DNA of 64,000 bases from NCBI RefSeq assembly GCF_958295425.1, contig NC_081145.1, positions 24,971,389 to 25,035,388 on the forward strand, read 5' to 3'. The position numbers and the translations under genes are program-made. Shown one piece after another: positions 51,941-62,700 of this stretch. The notes under the pieces were generated by a model. It searched no databases. It saw only the letters and a program-made list of their open reading frames with translations, and had not been told where the DNA came from. Source of the DNA: Solea solea (taxonomy: Eukaryota > Chordata > Actinopteri > Pleuronectiformes > Soleidae). How positions within the stretch are numbered: the stretch's first letter is position 1; each line of letters begins with the position of its first letter.

Positions 51941-52184
51941 TTCACTGCAGAGAGCGATGGACACCATCTATGAAAGAGCTAATCCTCCTTGTCGAGCCAA
52001 TCTTCCACTACGTGTACGATTGTACTTCTGTTGTCGACCGATTTCTACCTCCTACACTCTGTAAAAATTAAAAAATATTACCGTGGAGCAATATTCACAA
52101 AAATCCATGCTGCGGTCCTTTAAATCCCACTCAGAATACATCCCTAAATCCCGGTTTCCTTCACAGTTTTATAGCCGTGTCCCA

Positions 52185-52215
52185 CTTGCAGCTCTGTAGT
52201 TTGCAGAGCTGCAAG
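52185..52215. repeat. 12-bp hairpin upstream of FKBP
   Basis: CTTGCAGCTCTG at 52185-52196 and CAGAGCTGCAAG at 52204-52215 are exact reverse complements with a 7-nt loop, about 250 bp upstream of the FKBP start codon. Confidence 0.8.
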
Positions 52216-52737
52216 TCGATCTGCACTTTGACCTTCTCTGTCTCCCGCTTGCGTCCGTCTTAGTCTACATAGTCCAAACGATACGACAGTGACGCGATAA
52301 ATTATCAATGCAGAGAAACGGTGAAGCACAGTGCAGCAGCACTCTCAGCCAACAGGCTTGTGCAGAGGTAATCTGCAGGATTAGAAGAGAAAAACCTAAT
52401 CTGTCAGAACGCCTGTAAGCTTCTTAATGACTTCACCACTGCGTCCAATAACGCTGTTTCCATGAATGCAATCTAGCAGGAAGATCTCGGGAGATACAAG
52501 CACTAACTTACTTTGCTCTGAACTACAATGGGGGATTCTTATATTTTCACTTTTTAAGAACAACACCTGAAGAGTGCACGCTGTAAAACCAAAACGGGAT
52601 TACAGATTACACAGTGTATGCTGCATTGATGGTGTAAACGTCTCGGGGAATTGGATTTTACATGATCTTCTTACTTAATTCTGGGATATTTTGGATAGGA
52701 ATGGGTGCAGGTTAAACATTTACACTTTTGTAACCTG

Positions 52738-53158
52738 CCGGCCACTTTATTAGATACATCTCAGCACTTTATTATCCATGCCATCACATGGCAGTAGCTA
52801 AAACCGTTTAGGCGTGTGGGTGTGGTCAAGACCACCTCCCTGAAGTTCAAACAGAGCATCAGAATGGGGGAGAAATGTGATTTATGTGAATTTGACATAG
52901 TTGTTGGTTTTATAGTTCAAGGCTCACTAGGGTTCACAGAGAAGGGTCCAAAAAATGGAAAATATCCAATAAGCAGCTGTTCTCTGGGCACAAATGCTTT
53001 TTGCGGATGCTAGAGGTCAGAGGGGAATCACCACATGAGTGACAAAAAAGGTAAAAGTAACTCAAATATCCACTCATAACAACCAAGGTAAGCATTTAGG
53101 GAGGTCTTCAAACATTGAAACCCTAAATTAGGTGCCCCTTGTACCTAATAAATTGGCC
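52738..53158. mobile_element. Internally deleted Tc1/mariner transposon
   Basis: Left end CCGGCCACTTTATTAGATAC, right end GTACCTAATAAATTGGCC: the inverted ends of a well-known fish Tc1-like family. Between them, the 5' part of the transposase region is recognisable (GTGGTCAAGACCACC, AGCATCAGAATGGGG, ACTCAAATATCCACTC), but the catalytic part is deleted and the frame is interrupted. About 420 bp remain of some 1.2 kb. Confidence 0.85.
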
Positions 53159-53159
53159 C

Positions 53160-54130
53160 CACATATATAGGATATTCTTAAAGCTGAGGGTTTTCTTTTG
53201 GCTCCAAACCATCTGTGTTGGAGTCAGCAAAGGTGATCTACAGTATAATCCTCAGCAATATCAGGGAGCATATTTTATTTCATTTCACATTTAATGCACC
53301 AATACTCATGGCGGCACTCATCATATTTCCATTTCAGTGCAAACATTGACATTCTCCTTGTAAACAAACACTCCCTTATTGGCCGTGCGGATGTGATCTT
53401 TAATTCACTCTCAAAGCATGTGTTCCATCTGGATTAAATTAATCCAGATCCGTGTTTGCCTTTTTTTTTTAAAAAAACAAATCATAGAGTAAACACTTTA
53501 AATTTAAGTTGTTTTGACTTGATGGTATTACTTTTTCTGCACAACTACATATCACACTTTCAGAGAAGAGTATGAGGCTTCACTCGACAGATAATTTCAG
53601 ATTAGAACGCATGATGATGTGAAGCACAGTATGGTACGTTCCTAAAATCATCAAATAGGATTAAATTTGAAATTACACCACTCGACAGTGTGGAAACTAG
53701 CCTGAACCAGCTCAGCCAGATAACGTAAAAGGCCACTCAAACGTATATTAAATGTCAAACTAATCAGTTCATTAAATAAGAAGATAATCAGTGTATTAAT
53801 TACACAGAATAATAACATTACATTTTGAAAAATGTATGATTTCTTCTTTAATTTGAGTACTGTTAGTTAAATTAATCCAGATACTTACTCAACAATCACT
53901 TGTGGATAAAAGCAGGTATTCATGGGACGTGATTACATTTTCTACACCCAGAGTTGCACATTTGAATAATGCCATCTACTTCTGTTCACGACTGTCTGCT
54001 GCCGTATGTTTAAACATCCTCGTCTGTCAGCTTGAAAACCACAGCGTGTGTAAGGGCGCATTTTCTAAAATGCAGTTGGAAGAGGGAGACTTATTTTGGA
54101 TTTAACGCAGGGTGAAAAAATAGATCAGAG
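53160..54130. other. Intergenic sequence, no feature recognised
   Basis: AT-rich unique sequence between the Tc1 remnant and the tandem repeat. No gene or named repeat is seen. Confidence 0.5.
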
Positions 54131-54199
54131 ACCAGATAAATACAGCCTGGAAACTCTGGGGACCCGAGTGGCCAAAGAGGGTGACCTGAAAAGCTCAAG

Positions 54200-55395
54200 T
54201 CAAAGTGCGTGTGCATGTGTTTATATTTTTGTGAGGTCCAAAAAAACCCATAAAAAATGATGTTTGAGAGGCCCCAGAACGTTGAAGGGCTCTTACAGGG
54301 TAAAGACCTGGTTTTATGGATAAGGTAAGGGTTAGGAACTTAGTTGTGATGGTTAAGGTTATGGTAAGGGGCAAAGGAATGATGTGTCCCCACTTTGTGT
54401 TTATGTACTTTATTTTTGTTACCTCTTAAGGACCCTTTTCAGCACTGACATTGTCAGGACCAGTAGTCCTCATGGAGACTAAAGCCTGGTCCTGGTGAGG
54501 CAGAACCTCATTTCTGAGGAACTGGTTAATTTAAGAGATAAGATTTGGACTGCGGTAGTTGTTATGGTTAAGGTAAGGGTAAGGAGATCAGGGGTCATGT
54601 TGATGATATGTCCTCACTAAAATATAAAAACAAGTTTGTGTTTCTGTGTATGTACTTGTATTTGTTACCTCTTAAGGACCTTTTCCAGCACTGATCATGT
54701 CAGGACCAGTAGTCCTCAAGGAGACCAAAACCTTGTCCTTGTGAGTTCTGAGGAAGTGGTCGAGTTAAGAAGTTGAGGTTAGGAGCTAGGGAATGGGTCC
54801 CCAGTAAAAAATAAAAATATAAAAACAAGTTTGTGTGTTTGTATTTGTGACCTCTTTCATACCTCATCAGGACCAGTAGTCTTCAAAGAGAACCTGGTTT
54901 TAGTGAGGCAGGACCTCATTTCTAAGGAACTGGTTAAGTTAAGAGATAAGACTCTCAAGATCTCAAGTTTGTGTTTATGTGTGTGCACTTGTATTTGTTA
55001 CCTCTTGAGGACCTTTAAGGACTACCTTTTCAGGACAAAGTAGTCCTTAGTTGTGATGGTAAGGACTAGGGAACGTGTCCTCACTAAAATACAAAAACAA
55101 TTTTTGTGTGTGTGTGTACTTTGTTACCTAATGACCGTTTCTTCTCAGGACCAGTAGCCCTAATTGAGACCAAAACCTGGTCCTAGTGAGGCAGAAACTC
55201 CTTTCTGAGGAACTGGTTATGTTAAGAAATAAGATTTTTATTCTCTGTGGGTTATGTCTACAATATGTCCCCGCTAAAATATAAAAACAAGTTTGTATTT
55301 ATGTGTGTGTACTTGTATTTGAGACCCGGGATAATGCTATATTTAGTCTGTCCTAAAGGAATGGAAGTCAATGCAGTGTCCTCAGAAGAATAGCT
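54200..55395. repeat. Imperfect tandem repeat, five copies, upstream of ELL
   Basis: A unit with GTATTTGTTACCTCTTAAGG, CAGGACCAGTAGTCCT, AAACCTGGTCC, GGCAGAACCTCATTTCTGAGG and CTAAAATATAAAAACAAG recurs. Its GTTACC marker stands at 54418, 54664, 54847 (altered), 54998 and 55132, so copies shrink from 246 to 134 bp. Dispersed relatives in either orientation lie in rasef introns (13514-13640, 14990-15085, 18420-18545), so this is an interspersed fish repeat that has expanded in place. Confidence 0.8.
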
Positions 55396-55436
55396 GTGCC
55401 AATCTGTGTGTGTGAGTGTGTGTTATCCCCGCCCCC

Positions 55437-55478
55437 CCCTCTCGCTCTCTCGCTCTCTCTCTGTCTCTCTCTCTCTGT
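55437..55478. repeat. (CT)n tract 45 bp upstream of the ELL start codon
   Basis: CTCTCGCTCTCTCG followed by CT repeats, likely in the ELL 5' UTR or core promoter. TGACGTCTC at 55478-55486 is CRE-like. Confidence 0.7.
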
Positions 55479-55521
55479 GACGTCTCAGGCTGAATGTCAC
55501 CAGTGGGGCTCAGTTGTAGAA

Positions 55522-55659
55522 ATGGCAGCGCTCACACAGGAGCATCGGTATGGGCTCTCCTGTGGCCAAATCAACAAAAACGCTCCGAACCAAACTCTGT
55601 ACCACGTCAAACTGACTGACACCGCCATCCGGACCCTGGAAGCCCACCAGAACCTGAAG
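55522..55659 (+). CDS. ell: ELL exon 1
   Basis: Forty-six codons from ATG at 55522 (context GTAGAAATGG, a good Kozak match): MAALTQEHRYGLSCGQINKN, APNQTLYHVKLTDTAIRTLE, AHQNLK. Donor GTACGA. An upstream open frame has no support; the ELL family starts at this Met. Confidence 0.93.
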
Positions 55660-58600
55660 GTACGAGAAATGACTCAACTTTGGAGCGTTGGTGTGTGTGT
55701 GTGTGTGTGTGTGTATTCATTTTCTCTCCGTATCCACTGTCTTTAACTCCGGAGACTGGAAACACAGTTGCCTCTTCTTCCTCTTCTTCTTCTTATTGTT
55801 GGAATAACGAAGTAAAGTTGTGATACTTTGATGTGGACGGATTATGTCTCGCGCACAGACGCTCTGGTCGCAGCACGTAGGCTGCGCTGGTTTATTCTGG
55901 CTCTGTTACAATAGAAGGCAGCGCAAGCTTGATTTATTGTCCACTTGGATTCACTGCCATTAACCAGAGAGAGTGTGGATGCATTAAATGACACATTAAG
56001 CAAAATAATATTATACATCTTTTTTATTTTGGAGCTGAGAAGGAGAAGGATTTTTTTTATGTCTGTGTTAAAGTTCCCATATGACAGTGGTTTGTGATGA
56101 TGTTGGCTTTGGAAAGCATGTTGTTGTTGTTGTTGTTGTTGTTGTTTCTTTGTATTTACATACAGCTATTATTTCGATTATACGCGTCAGTGGTGGAAAT
56201 GTTGTGAAATAAGTGGTTGTTGTTTTTATTTCTGCTCGGGGGAAAAAAATGAGCACAAAAGCAAGTGTAATTGTGCTCCTGTGGATCAGGAGACTGTTTT
56301 TTATCATTTGCTTTTATGGTCCATTAGATTACACTGGAATCATTAAATCTACCCTCGCTTGTTCTCTCTATCCCAGAGAAACGCATGATAAGACAGTTAG
56401 TCTCGCAGCAGCAGCAGCAGCAGCCTCATTTGCTTTGCTTTTCGTGAGCCGTCAAAACAAATAAGTGTATTTGCGCGTGCGTCACGTTTCCAGACCATAA
56501 TACAGTAAGAGTTAAAAAATGTGTATCCATACAGTTTTGTATAAAGTGCCTTTAGGGGGATACTTGAGTAAAAGTACAAGTATCTTTACCAGAAAATGAC
56601 TTTTAGTAGAAGTTTTTTTAAAATAATATTACTATTATAATATATAATATTATAAATTATTATAACTAATTTATATGACATTTACTGCACTTAAGTATCA
56701 AAAGTGATGTACTGTAAAGGATTGAGCCATGGTGGCTCAGTGGTGGCGTGCTGTATAGTCTGAAATCTGTATGCGCACAAAATAGAATGAAAACAAATGT
56801 GTCTTTAAAAGAGATTTTAAAGAGAACAGGAAGAGGAGAAGCCTGCCTGACAGTTAAGGGCAACTTATTCCAGAGCTTGGGAGCTCTGTAGTGTAAAGCA
56901 AAGCTCTTTACTACCATACTTACCATAATACCAACTCTTCTTCTGATTTTAACGAGTAACAAAGATAGCTAGAGGAAATGTAGTGAAGTAAAAGGTAAAA
57001 GTTACTAGAAATATAAATAACAAAGTAAAGTACAGATACTGTAGATGAGTTTTGCACTTAAGTGGAGTAACAAAGTATTTGTACTGTGTTACATTACAAC
57101 ACTGTATACATGTGTGAACGTCTGTGGAGACTGTAGTTGGCCCGCAGGGCTCAGCAAGTTGCTGCTCAGCCCTTGTGTATAATTGTTTGTTGCCCTTTAC
57201 ACGCCTGGAAGCCCGCCCAGCTCCAGAGCTCATTGGTCTGTGAAGAGAGAGTAAACTTCAGAGCTCACATGGCCTGACAGCTCCCTTCACGGCCACAGCA
57301 AGAAAAGTTTCCCTGTAAAAGAGTCTCACTGTGGTGTGAGATTTCATCCTGCAAGGAGTCTTAAACCTGCACAGAGTCTCTATTAAAAACGATCATGGCT
57401 TTGTGTTGTCGGCGAGTGCAGAGAGACTTTTCATCCACATTACTCGGTTATTGTGTAAAAACACATAAATTCAGCTCTGGGTGGTGCGCCTGCCGTCCAC
57501 ATAACCGCAGTGTTTTTGGAATCGGGGATAGTTTAAGAATGCCGCTGGCCCAGTTTGTGTTTGAACACTGCGTTTTAGTCTGGACCAGAAAAAAAAAAAC
57601 TTTAAAAAAAATAAGTGCCAGTTCTCCCCTTTATCCATATGAGGCGTGTACTGTACGTCTGTCAGTATTACAAAACATTATGCACATTTTCTGTCAAAAG
57701 TAGAGCTGCAACTTGTTTGGTCCATAAAATGTCATAAAATGTTGATTGGTGTCTCTCAAGCCTCGATATGATGTCTTATTTTGTCTTAATAGGTTTTAGT
57801 GATTTCTCTGTTATATGTAGCAAGGAAATCAGAAAATATTCACATTTAAGAAGTTGTAAAATCAGAAAGGTTGTTTTAATTATTATAAAAAAACTGAATA
57901 AACGACTATCAAAATAGTTGACGATTCATTTAGTAATCAATAATCATTGCCGCCCTAAATAAAAGATACCAGAAGATGTTCACAATATCTATTTATTTAA
58001 ATATTTGGTCTGTAAAAAAACAACTTAAAACTAGACATTTTCACATGATGTACACATAGATTATCCTTAACATTTCCAACAGTGAATTAAGCACACAATT
58101 AAATCATATTTGGCATTATTATGCTGTTCCCCCAGGACACAAATGTGGCAAAAAGTATAGAAAGAAACAAAGTATTAGCAACTCGTGTAAAGTGCCAGTA
58201 CGCAAAAAAAGATCTCAAAATAGTAAAGTGTGAGAAAATAATGACTCTTTCACTTTCTGGCCAAGACTAAACTATCAACTAGGGGTGTGAATCACAGGAT
58301 ACCTCACAATACAATACACGATACATGGTTCACGATACCATGGATATCACGTCACAACGATTCTGTCACAATCAACGTATTGCGGTACATCACGGTATCT
58401 GTCTAACTGAAGAAAACAAAATGTTATCGTGAAAAGTTAGTGCAGGATAAAAGTGTATCTTTCTCCGCCATAATCCCTCTGTAAACTCCCTCTTCTTCAG
58501 CCAGGTAACTTCCGCCCACCCGGCACATTTTGATAATGGTATTGCACGAGGAAGAACGATGATATGTCACCAAATCGATATTTTGAAACTAAGGCCTTGT

Positions 58601-59713
58601 TTTTACGGAAACAGAACTTTCCCTTTAAAGTTTCCCAAAATGACTGTAGTATATATGCCAGGCCTGTATGTGGCACTGTAACGGTTACATGGCATGTGTT
58701 TCTGTGGCGCTAGTATGAATGCAGACTGTTTTTATCCAAAAACATTCCCTTCAAATGAACGTTTCACTGCATGTGTGGATTTCTGATTCTTAAACAAATC
58801 ATCATATGCATTAAAAATCCAAAATGGTGAAAAAACACCAGCAAAAGTGATTCTCAAATCCCCAAAATGTCATTCTAATGTAATGAGTATATCGTCAATT
58901 ATTAATTGACATTGAGAAATGTTCTCTTACAGTTTTTCACCCTTCTATCAAGGGAGTCTTACAAATTAAAATTAGCAGCACACAAATTGACCAGTTATTT
59001 CAGCTCGAGTAAATACTGTGAATTTATTCTCACATTATAACTAATCATAGAAAATAATTTTGTTTCTCTGAAACAATTTTTACATGCTAATCTCAAACCC
59101 TCTCATGATCCAGGTTTTATTGAGCCCTACAGCTGTGTTTGAAAAAACCCTCACAAACATACAGCACTATATGACATCATGTAATATTTATTATTCCATT
59201 CAATATTAAATGTGCAAAATCAGAGCAACGCTCCTCGATAGGGGAGATATTTTCCCCCAAACCATTAATAATAAATTAAGAGTGCTATCAGTCACAGGCA
59301 CAGCTAATCACAGATCATACTCTCTCCCTAGTAACCAGGTATCATGCCAACACTTTATTAAGGATTTTCAAGACAGGACCAGGTTCACTGTGGTTCTTAA
59401 GACGAGTGCAGTCTTTCCACTGGGATCCGCTTTAGCTTTTATTTGGGCCCATGGACGAGGTCAAAGACACAAGAACTTGACCTGTGTGGTCTTTAACAAT
59501 AAAGAGAAATATGATAGTACTTATTCATCGTGGTGTTTTGGCCTTTCATGAGGAAACTTATAATGTTAATATGATCTCTTGTAATGTTTGACTTTCCCAT
59601 TTGATTATCACTCTTTCTGAATCAATGACAGGTTCCTTCTTTTCTCTCCGTCTCTCTTTCCTCAGGCATCGCTATCGAGTCAGCCAGCGATTTGCTTCAA
59701 GGGGAGCCAGGGG
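55522..59713 (+). CDS. ell: ELL-family Pol II elongation factor, first two coding exons
   Basis: Two exons give the first 62 residues; the rest lies right of the window. ELL proteins raise the catalytic rate of RNA polymerase II within super elongation and little elongation complexes. The visible part is the start of the N-terminal ELL domain: RYGLSCG, then YHVKLTDTAIRTLEAHQ, then ASLSSQPAICFKGSQG. Human ELL and ELL2 both begin with a Met-Ala, then YGLSCG, xVKLTxxAxRA and RPSIxFQG. Exon 1 looks somewhat more like ELL2 (AIRxLE), exon 2 more like ELL (GSQG); the FKBP neighbour favours ELL. Introns are phase 0 at the first junction. Head to head with the FKBP gene. Not interrupted. Confidence 0.88.
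56547..57110. mobile_element. Fish repeat interrupted by a LINE 3'-end fragment
   Basis: 56547-56720 (ACTTGAGTAAAAGTACAAG) and 56939-57107 (AAAGTATTTGTACTGTG, ending ACAACACTG) look like the two sides of a repeat common in fish, CAGTGGTG-type ends. Between them, the minus-strand frame contains HYRAPKLWNKLPLTVRQ followed by ASPLPVLFKISFKDT, matching the C-terminus of fish LINE reverse transcriptases (typically APKLWNSLPLxIRxA). So a short LINE piece probably inserted into the older repeat. Confidence 0.6.
57702..57956. mobile_element. Non-autonomous hAT-type repeat, second copy
   Basis: Begins AGAGCTGCAAC and ends CATTGCCGCCCT; shares TCCATAAAATGTCATAAAATG and CAGAAAATATTCACATTTAAG with 19160-19402. 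Confidence 0.7.
58287..58595. repeat. CACGATAC-rich repeat, second copy
   Basis: See 36065-36380; the two copies match at both ends. Confidence 0.65.
59666..59713 (+). CDS. ell: ELL exon 2 (48 nt)
   Basis: ASLSSQPAICFKGSQG, 16 codons, after a polypyrimidine tract and acceptor TTTCCTCAG and before the donor GTAAGA. It aligns with human ELL DSVSLRPSIRFQGSQG in length and phase. Confidence 0.9.
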
Positions 59714-62700
59714 GTAAGATGTTTTGCATGCTCTTCCCTTAATGCCTCAGAAATTGAATGCTCTAATTGGGTCTGATTTGCTGTGGAGCGCACTTGTGAC
59801 AGTCTCCCCCTGCACGTCTCTATTTGACTCTCGAGTCGCGAGGAGGAGGAGGAGGTCGACCTTCCAAATGTCAGGATGAGTTTAGTGTTTTCAGACATGG
59901 TGGAGTTGCTGTGCACATACAGCGGCCAAACTGAAAAACAAAGTCACACACTTGACTTTTTTGTTTAGACTACCTTTTAGTTTTGGATGCTTTCCTCGTG
60001 GCATCGCTTCAAAATGCTTCAAAATGTCACAACATTTAGTTCAAGCCACAGCGGCATTCATGTTTTTGGACTCCTGTGTTAAGGTCTGGACTCTGTGGTG
60101 GACAATCCATGGGCGAAAATTACACCTTATGTTCCCTGAACTGCTCTTTCACAATTTGAGCCCATGAATACTGGCAGTGGGCCACACGAAAGGGGTAGTG
60201 GCTAGTACTGTTGCCTCACAGTAAGAAGGTCACTGGTTTGAATCATGGTTTGACCATGGTTTGGCCTTTCTGTGTGGAGGTTGCATGTTCTCCTCTTGCC
60301 GGGTCTCTACGAGTAACTCCAGCTTCCATAGTCCATTCAGAGGTTTATTGGACACTTTCAATTGACCGTAGGTGTGAGTGTGAATGGTTGTTTTTGGCCC
60401 CTGAGATGGACTGGGGGACCTATCAAGGTTGTACCCCATCTTTTGCCTTATGTCAGCTGTGGTTGGCCCCAGCAGACCCGGCAATGCTAATGTGGAGGAT
60501 AAAGTGGTAGACGTTGAGTGAGTGAGTGAATCCTGGCATTGTCATTTTGGACTAAAGACCTCATTCCGTATATTTTGGTAGTCACTTGTTCTCAGCACAT
60601 GACATTTGCTGAACCTAGACCTGACCAACTAAAGCAATCCCAGACCATAATACTGTCTGGACACTGAACATGGCATCATTTCAAGAAAAGGCTTCATACG
60701 CACGAAAATCCCCAAAATGACGATAAACTATTATCTACTGATATCAGTACAATTCAGTCATTTTAGACCATTTATGAACTATTATTTAACTATGAAGCTG
60801 TTAACAACACGTCTACTATCACAGAAAAATGATTGATACCATTTTTAATAAAGATTGACTGATAGACACTTGGATATTATCCAGAATTTTAAACGTATGT
60901 ATGTATATTATAACATGGAGCTGACAGGAGAAGCTCCTGTAGCGTGTTCCAAGCACCTTTTGTTGACACACATTTGTACAATTTCGGGGAAAACATTGGA
61001 ATTTTAGTGAACGTGACTGATGCCAAACAAAAACCGGGAAAAAAAACCAGGGATCCCTGTGCCTGAGCCCAGATCCTGAGGGGAAGGTGTCACGGATTTT
61101 GCTTAGTTAATATTAGGTCTTGTCAAATATCCTGGATTGCATAGTTTATACAGAAAGCAGGTACATGGTCTACAAAAACCCACAGGGACATTCCTGTGGA
61201 GCGGACGTAAAGAAAGACGCCAGTGTCGAGGCCAGATTAGCCCAACCCTGCCTGCCATTGCTACTGCTACTACACGTTTACCACACAATCCGGGCCCCGT
61301 CTAAAACGAGCTGTTCTAATCCCTGCAGGAGCCGACTAAATTGACGAAAAGGACTGTACACAAATGTTGGCACTGTGTGCTCACACGAGCCCTAAGACAC
61401 GGTACTCTATACCCTCAGGCTGCTAGCCAGGTTACTGGGTCAGGCTCGCAACTGGGAAAGCTTTGTTCAGGGAGGGGGAGGAGGAGACAGGGGAACTGGC
61501 AAACCCCAGGGAGCCCTCATGTCTATCTACGCCTGTTGTCTCTGTGCATGAAAGATTTAAAAGACAGTTTTCATACCGGAGGTGCAGGGTTTTTCGTGTT
61601 TTTTTTTTTTTTAATCCAGGAAAATTTGAAAAAAAATATGTCCAAAGCAGAAATAATCTATATGTTGTCATGAAACATCTGTGAGGCGGATTAACCTGCT
61701 TATGAAGTGATGGTAAGTGAGTGCAATTTAAGTGTGCTTTAATCATCGAATGGGATTGGGTGATAATATCTCAGCCGGCACATTACATATTCAAATTGCT
61801 TTGCAGAATTCAAACATGGGCTCCCTCCCCCCGCCGACAAGAGTCCCAGAGCTGGACGATTGGGCATTAATGAGGTAGCTGCAACCACTGGTGGTGGGGG
61901 AAGCCAGATTAAGCCGTTAGTGGGGGGAGGATGTTGGTGAACATGGCAGTCTGGCATATAACAGACGAGAGGATAACCAGTATCTGTGTCTCTAGGTCGG
62001 AGGGTTACAGCATCACAGGCGTGGATGCGGTTCCCCTATTTTTCTTTATTCGCTGAAACAAGTGCTTGCCCGGAGCTCATCCCTTCCCCAAAACGCAGCA
62101 CACGGTTCAAGAGGTCATGTGAGGAAGGTCCCGTGTCCGTTGACAGTTGCCAGCTGTAGAGCTGCGACTGCACAAGCTGCGACTGCCTCTCTGTGATCTC
62201 TCTTCTCGCTGTGGGTTTTTTTAGTCACATCGCATGTAAAGAGGGCACTTCAAGGGCCACGGAAACCAGAGGAATTCTTCAAATCACTGTCCTGGCACGG
62301 CTCCAGGGCTCAGCGGTATCGGGGGCCAGGGCTCCTATCGAGAAATAGCACACTGAGGTTTTTGGGCCTCTCTCCCTGACCCTGCGGCATTTAGTGCTAC
62401 AATTGTATTGTCTGCCAGTATGCCAGTTATAATTGTGCACAGACACTGAGAAACCAGCGTTCAAAGCAGCTCTGTGATGTACACAGTCAAAATTCCAACT
62501 ATTTCTACTAAAGATTTTACTCTTTTTATTTGGTAAAAACAGGAGGATGAGGAGCTGAATAAATAAAACGAGTGGTGATGCAATGATAAAGAAAGAAAAG
62601 CAGGAGAGAGAAGTATTTTCTTGTAAAAACTCAAAGCTGAGCAGACATTTTCATACTTTATTCATTTGAAATCCCCAGAGGAGATAACGACCAGTCATTC

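Larger units (their letters stand above)
51941..55440. promoter_or_regulatory. Region between divergent FKBP and ELL genes
   Basis: 3.5 kb between the FKBP and ELL start codons; it should hold both promoters and any 5' untranslated exons, but I cannot place the start sites. It includes a 12-bp hairpin (52185-52215), a Tc1 remnant (52738-53158) and a variable tandem repeat (54200-55330). Confidence 0.5.
55660..59665. other. ell: ELL intron 1
   Basis: Four kb. Holds a GT run (55691-55713), a GTT run (56120-56147), an AGC run (56406-56424), the repeat cluster at 56547-57110 and hAT-type repeats (57702-57956, 58287-58595). No other exon is recognised. Confidence 0.6.

Noticed and set aside
51649..52071. 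140-codon + strand frame over the FKBP first exon
   Set aside because: It is the antisense shadow of the real - strand exon, which has splice sites and family match.
61432..61746. ELL exon 3 in the right part of the window
   Set aside because: None of the frames between 59714 and 64000 shows the FSFYL or DxLGSIQDKITV segments expected for the next ELL exon.
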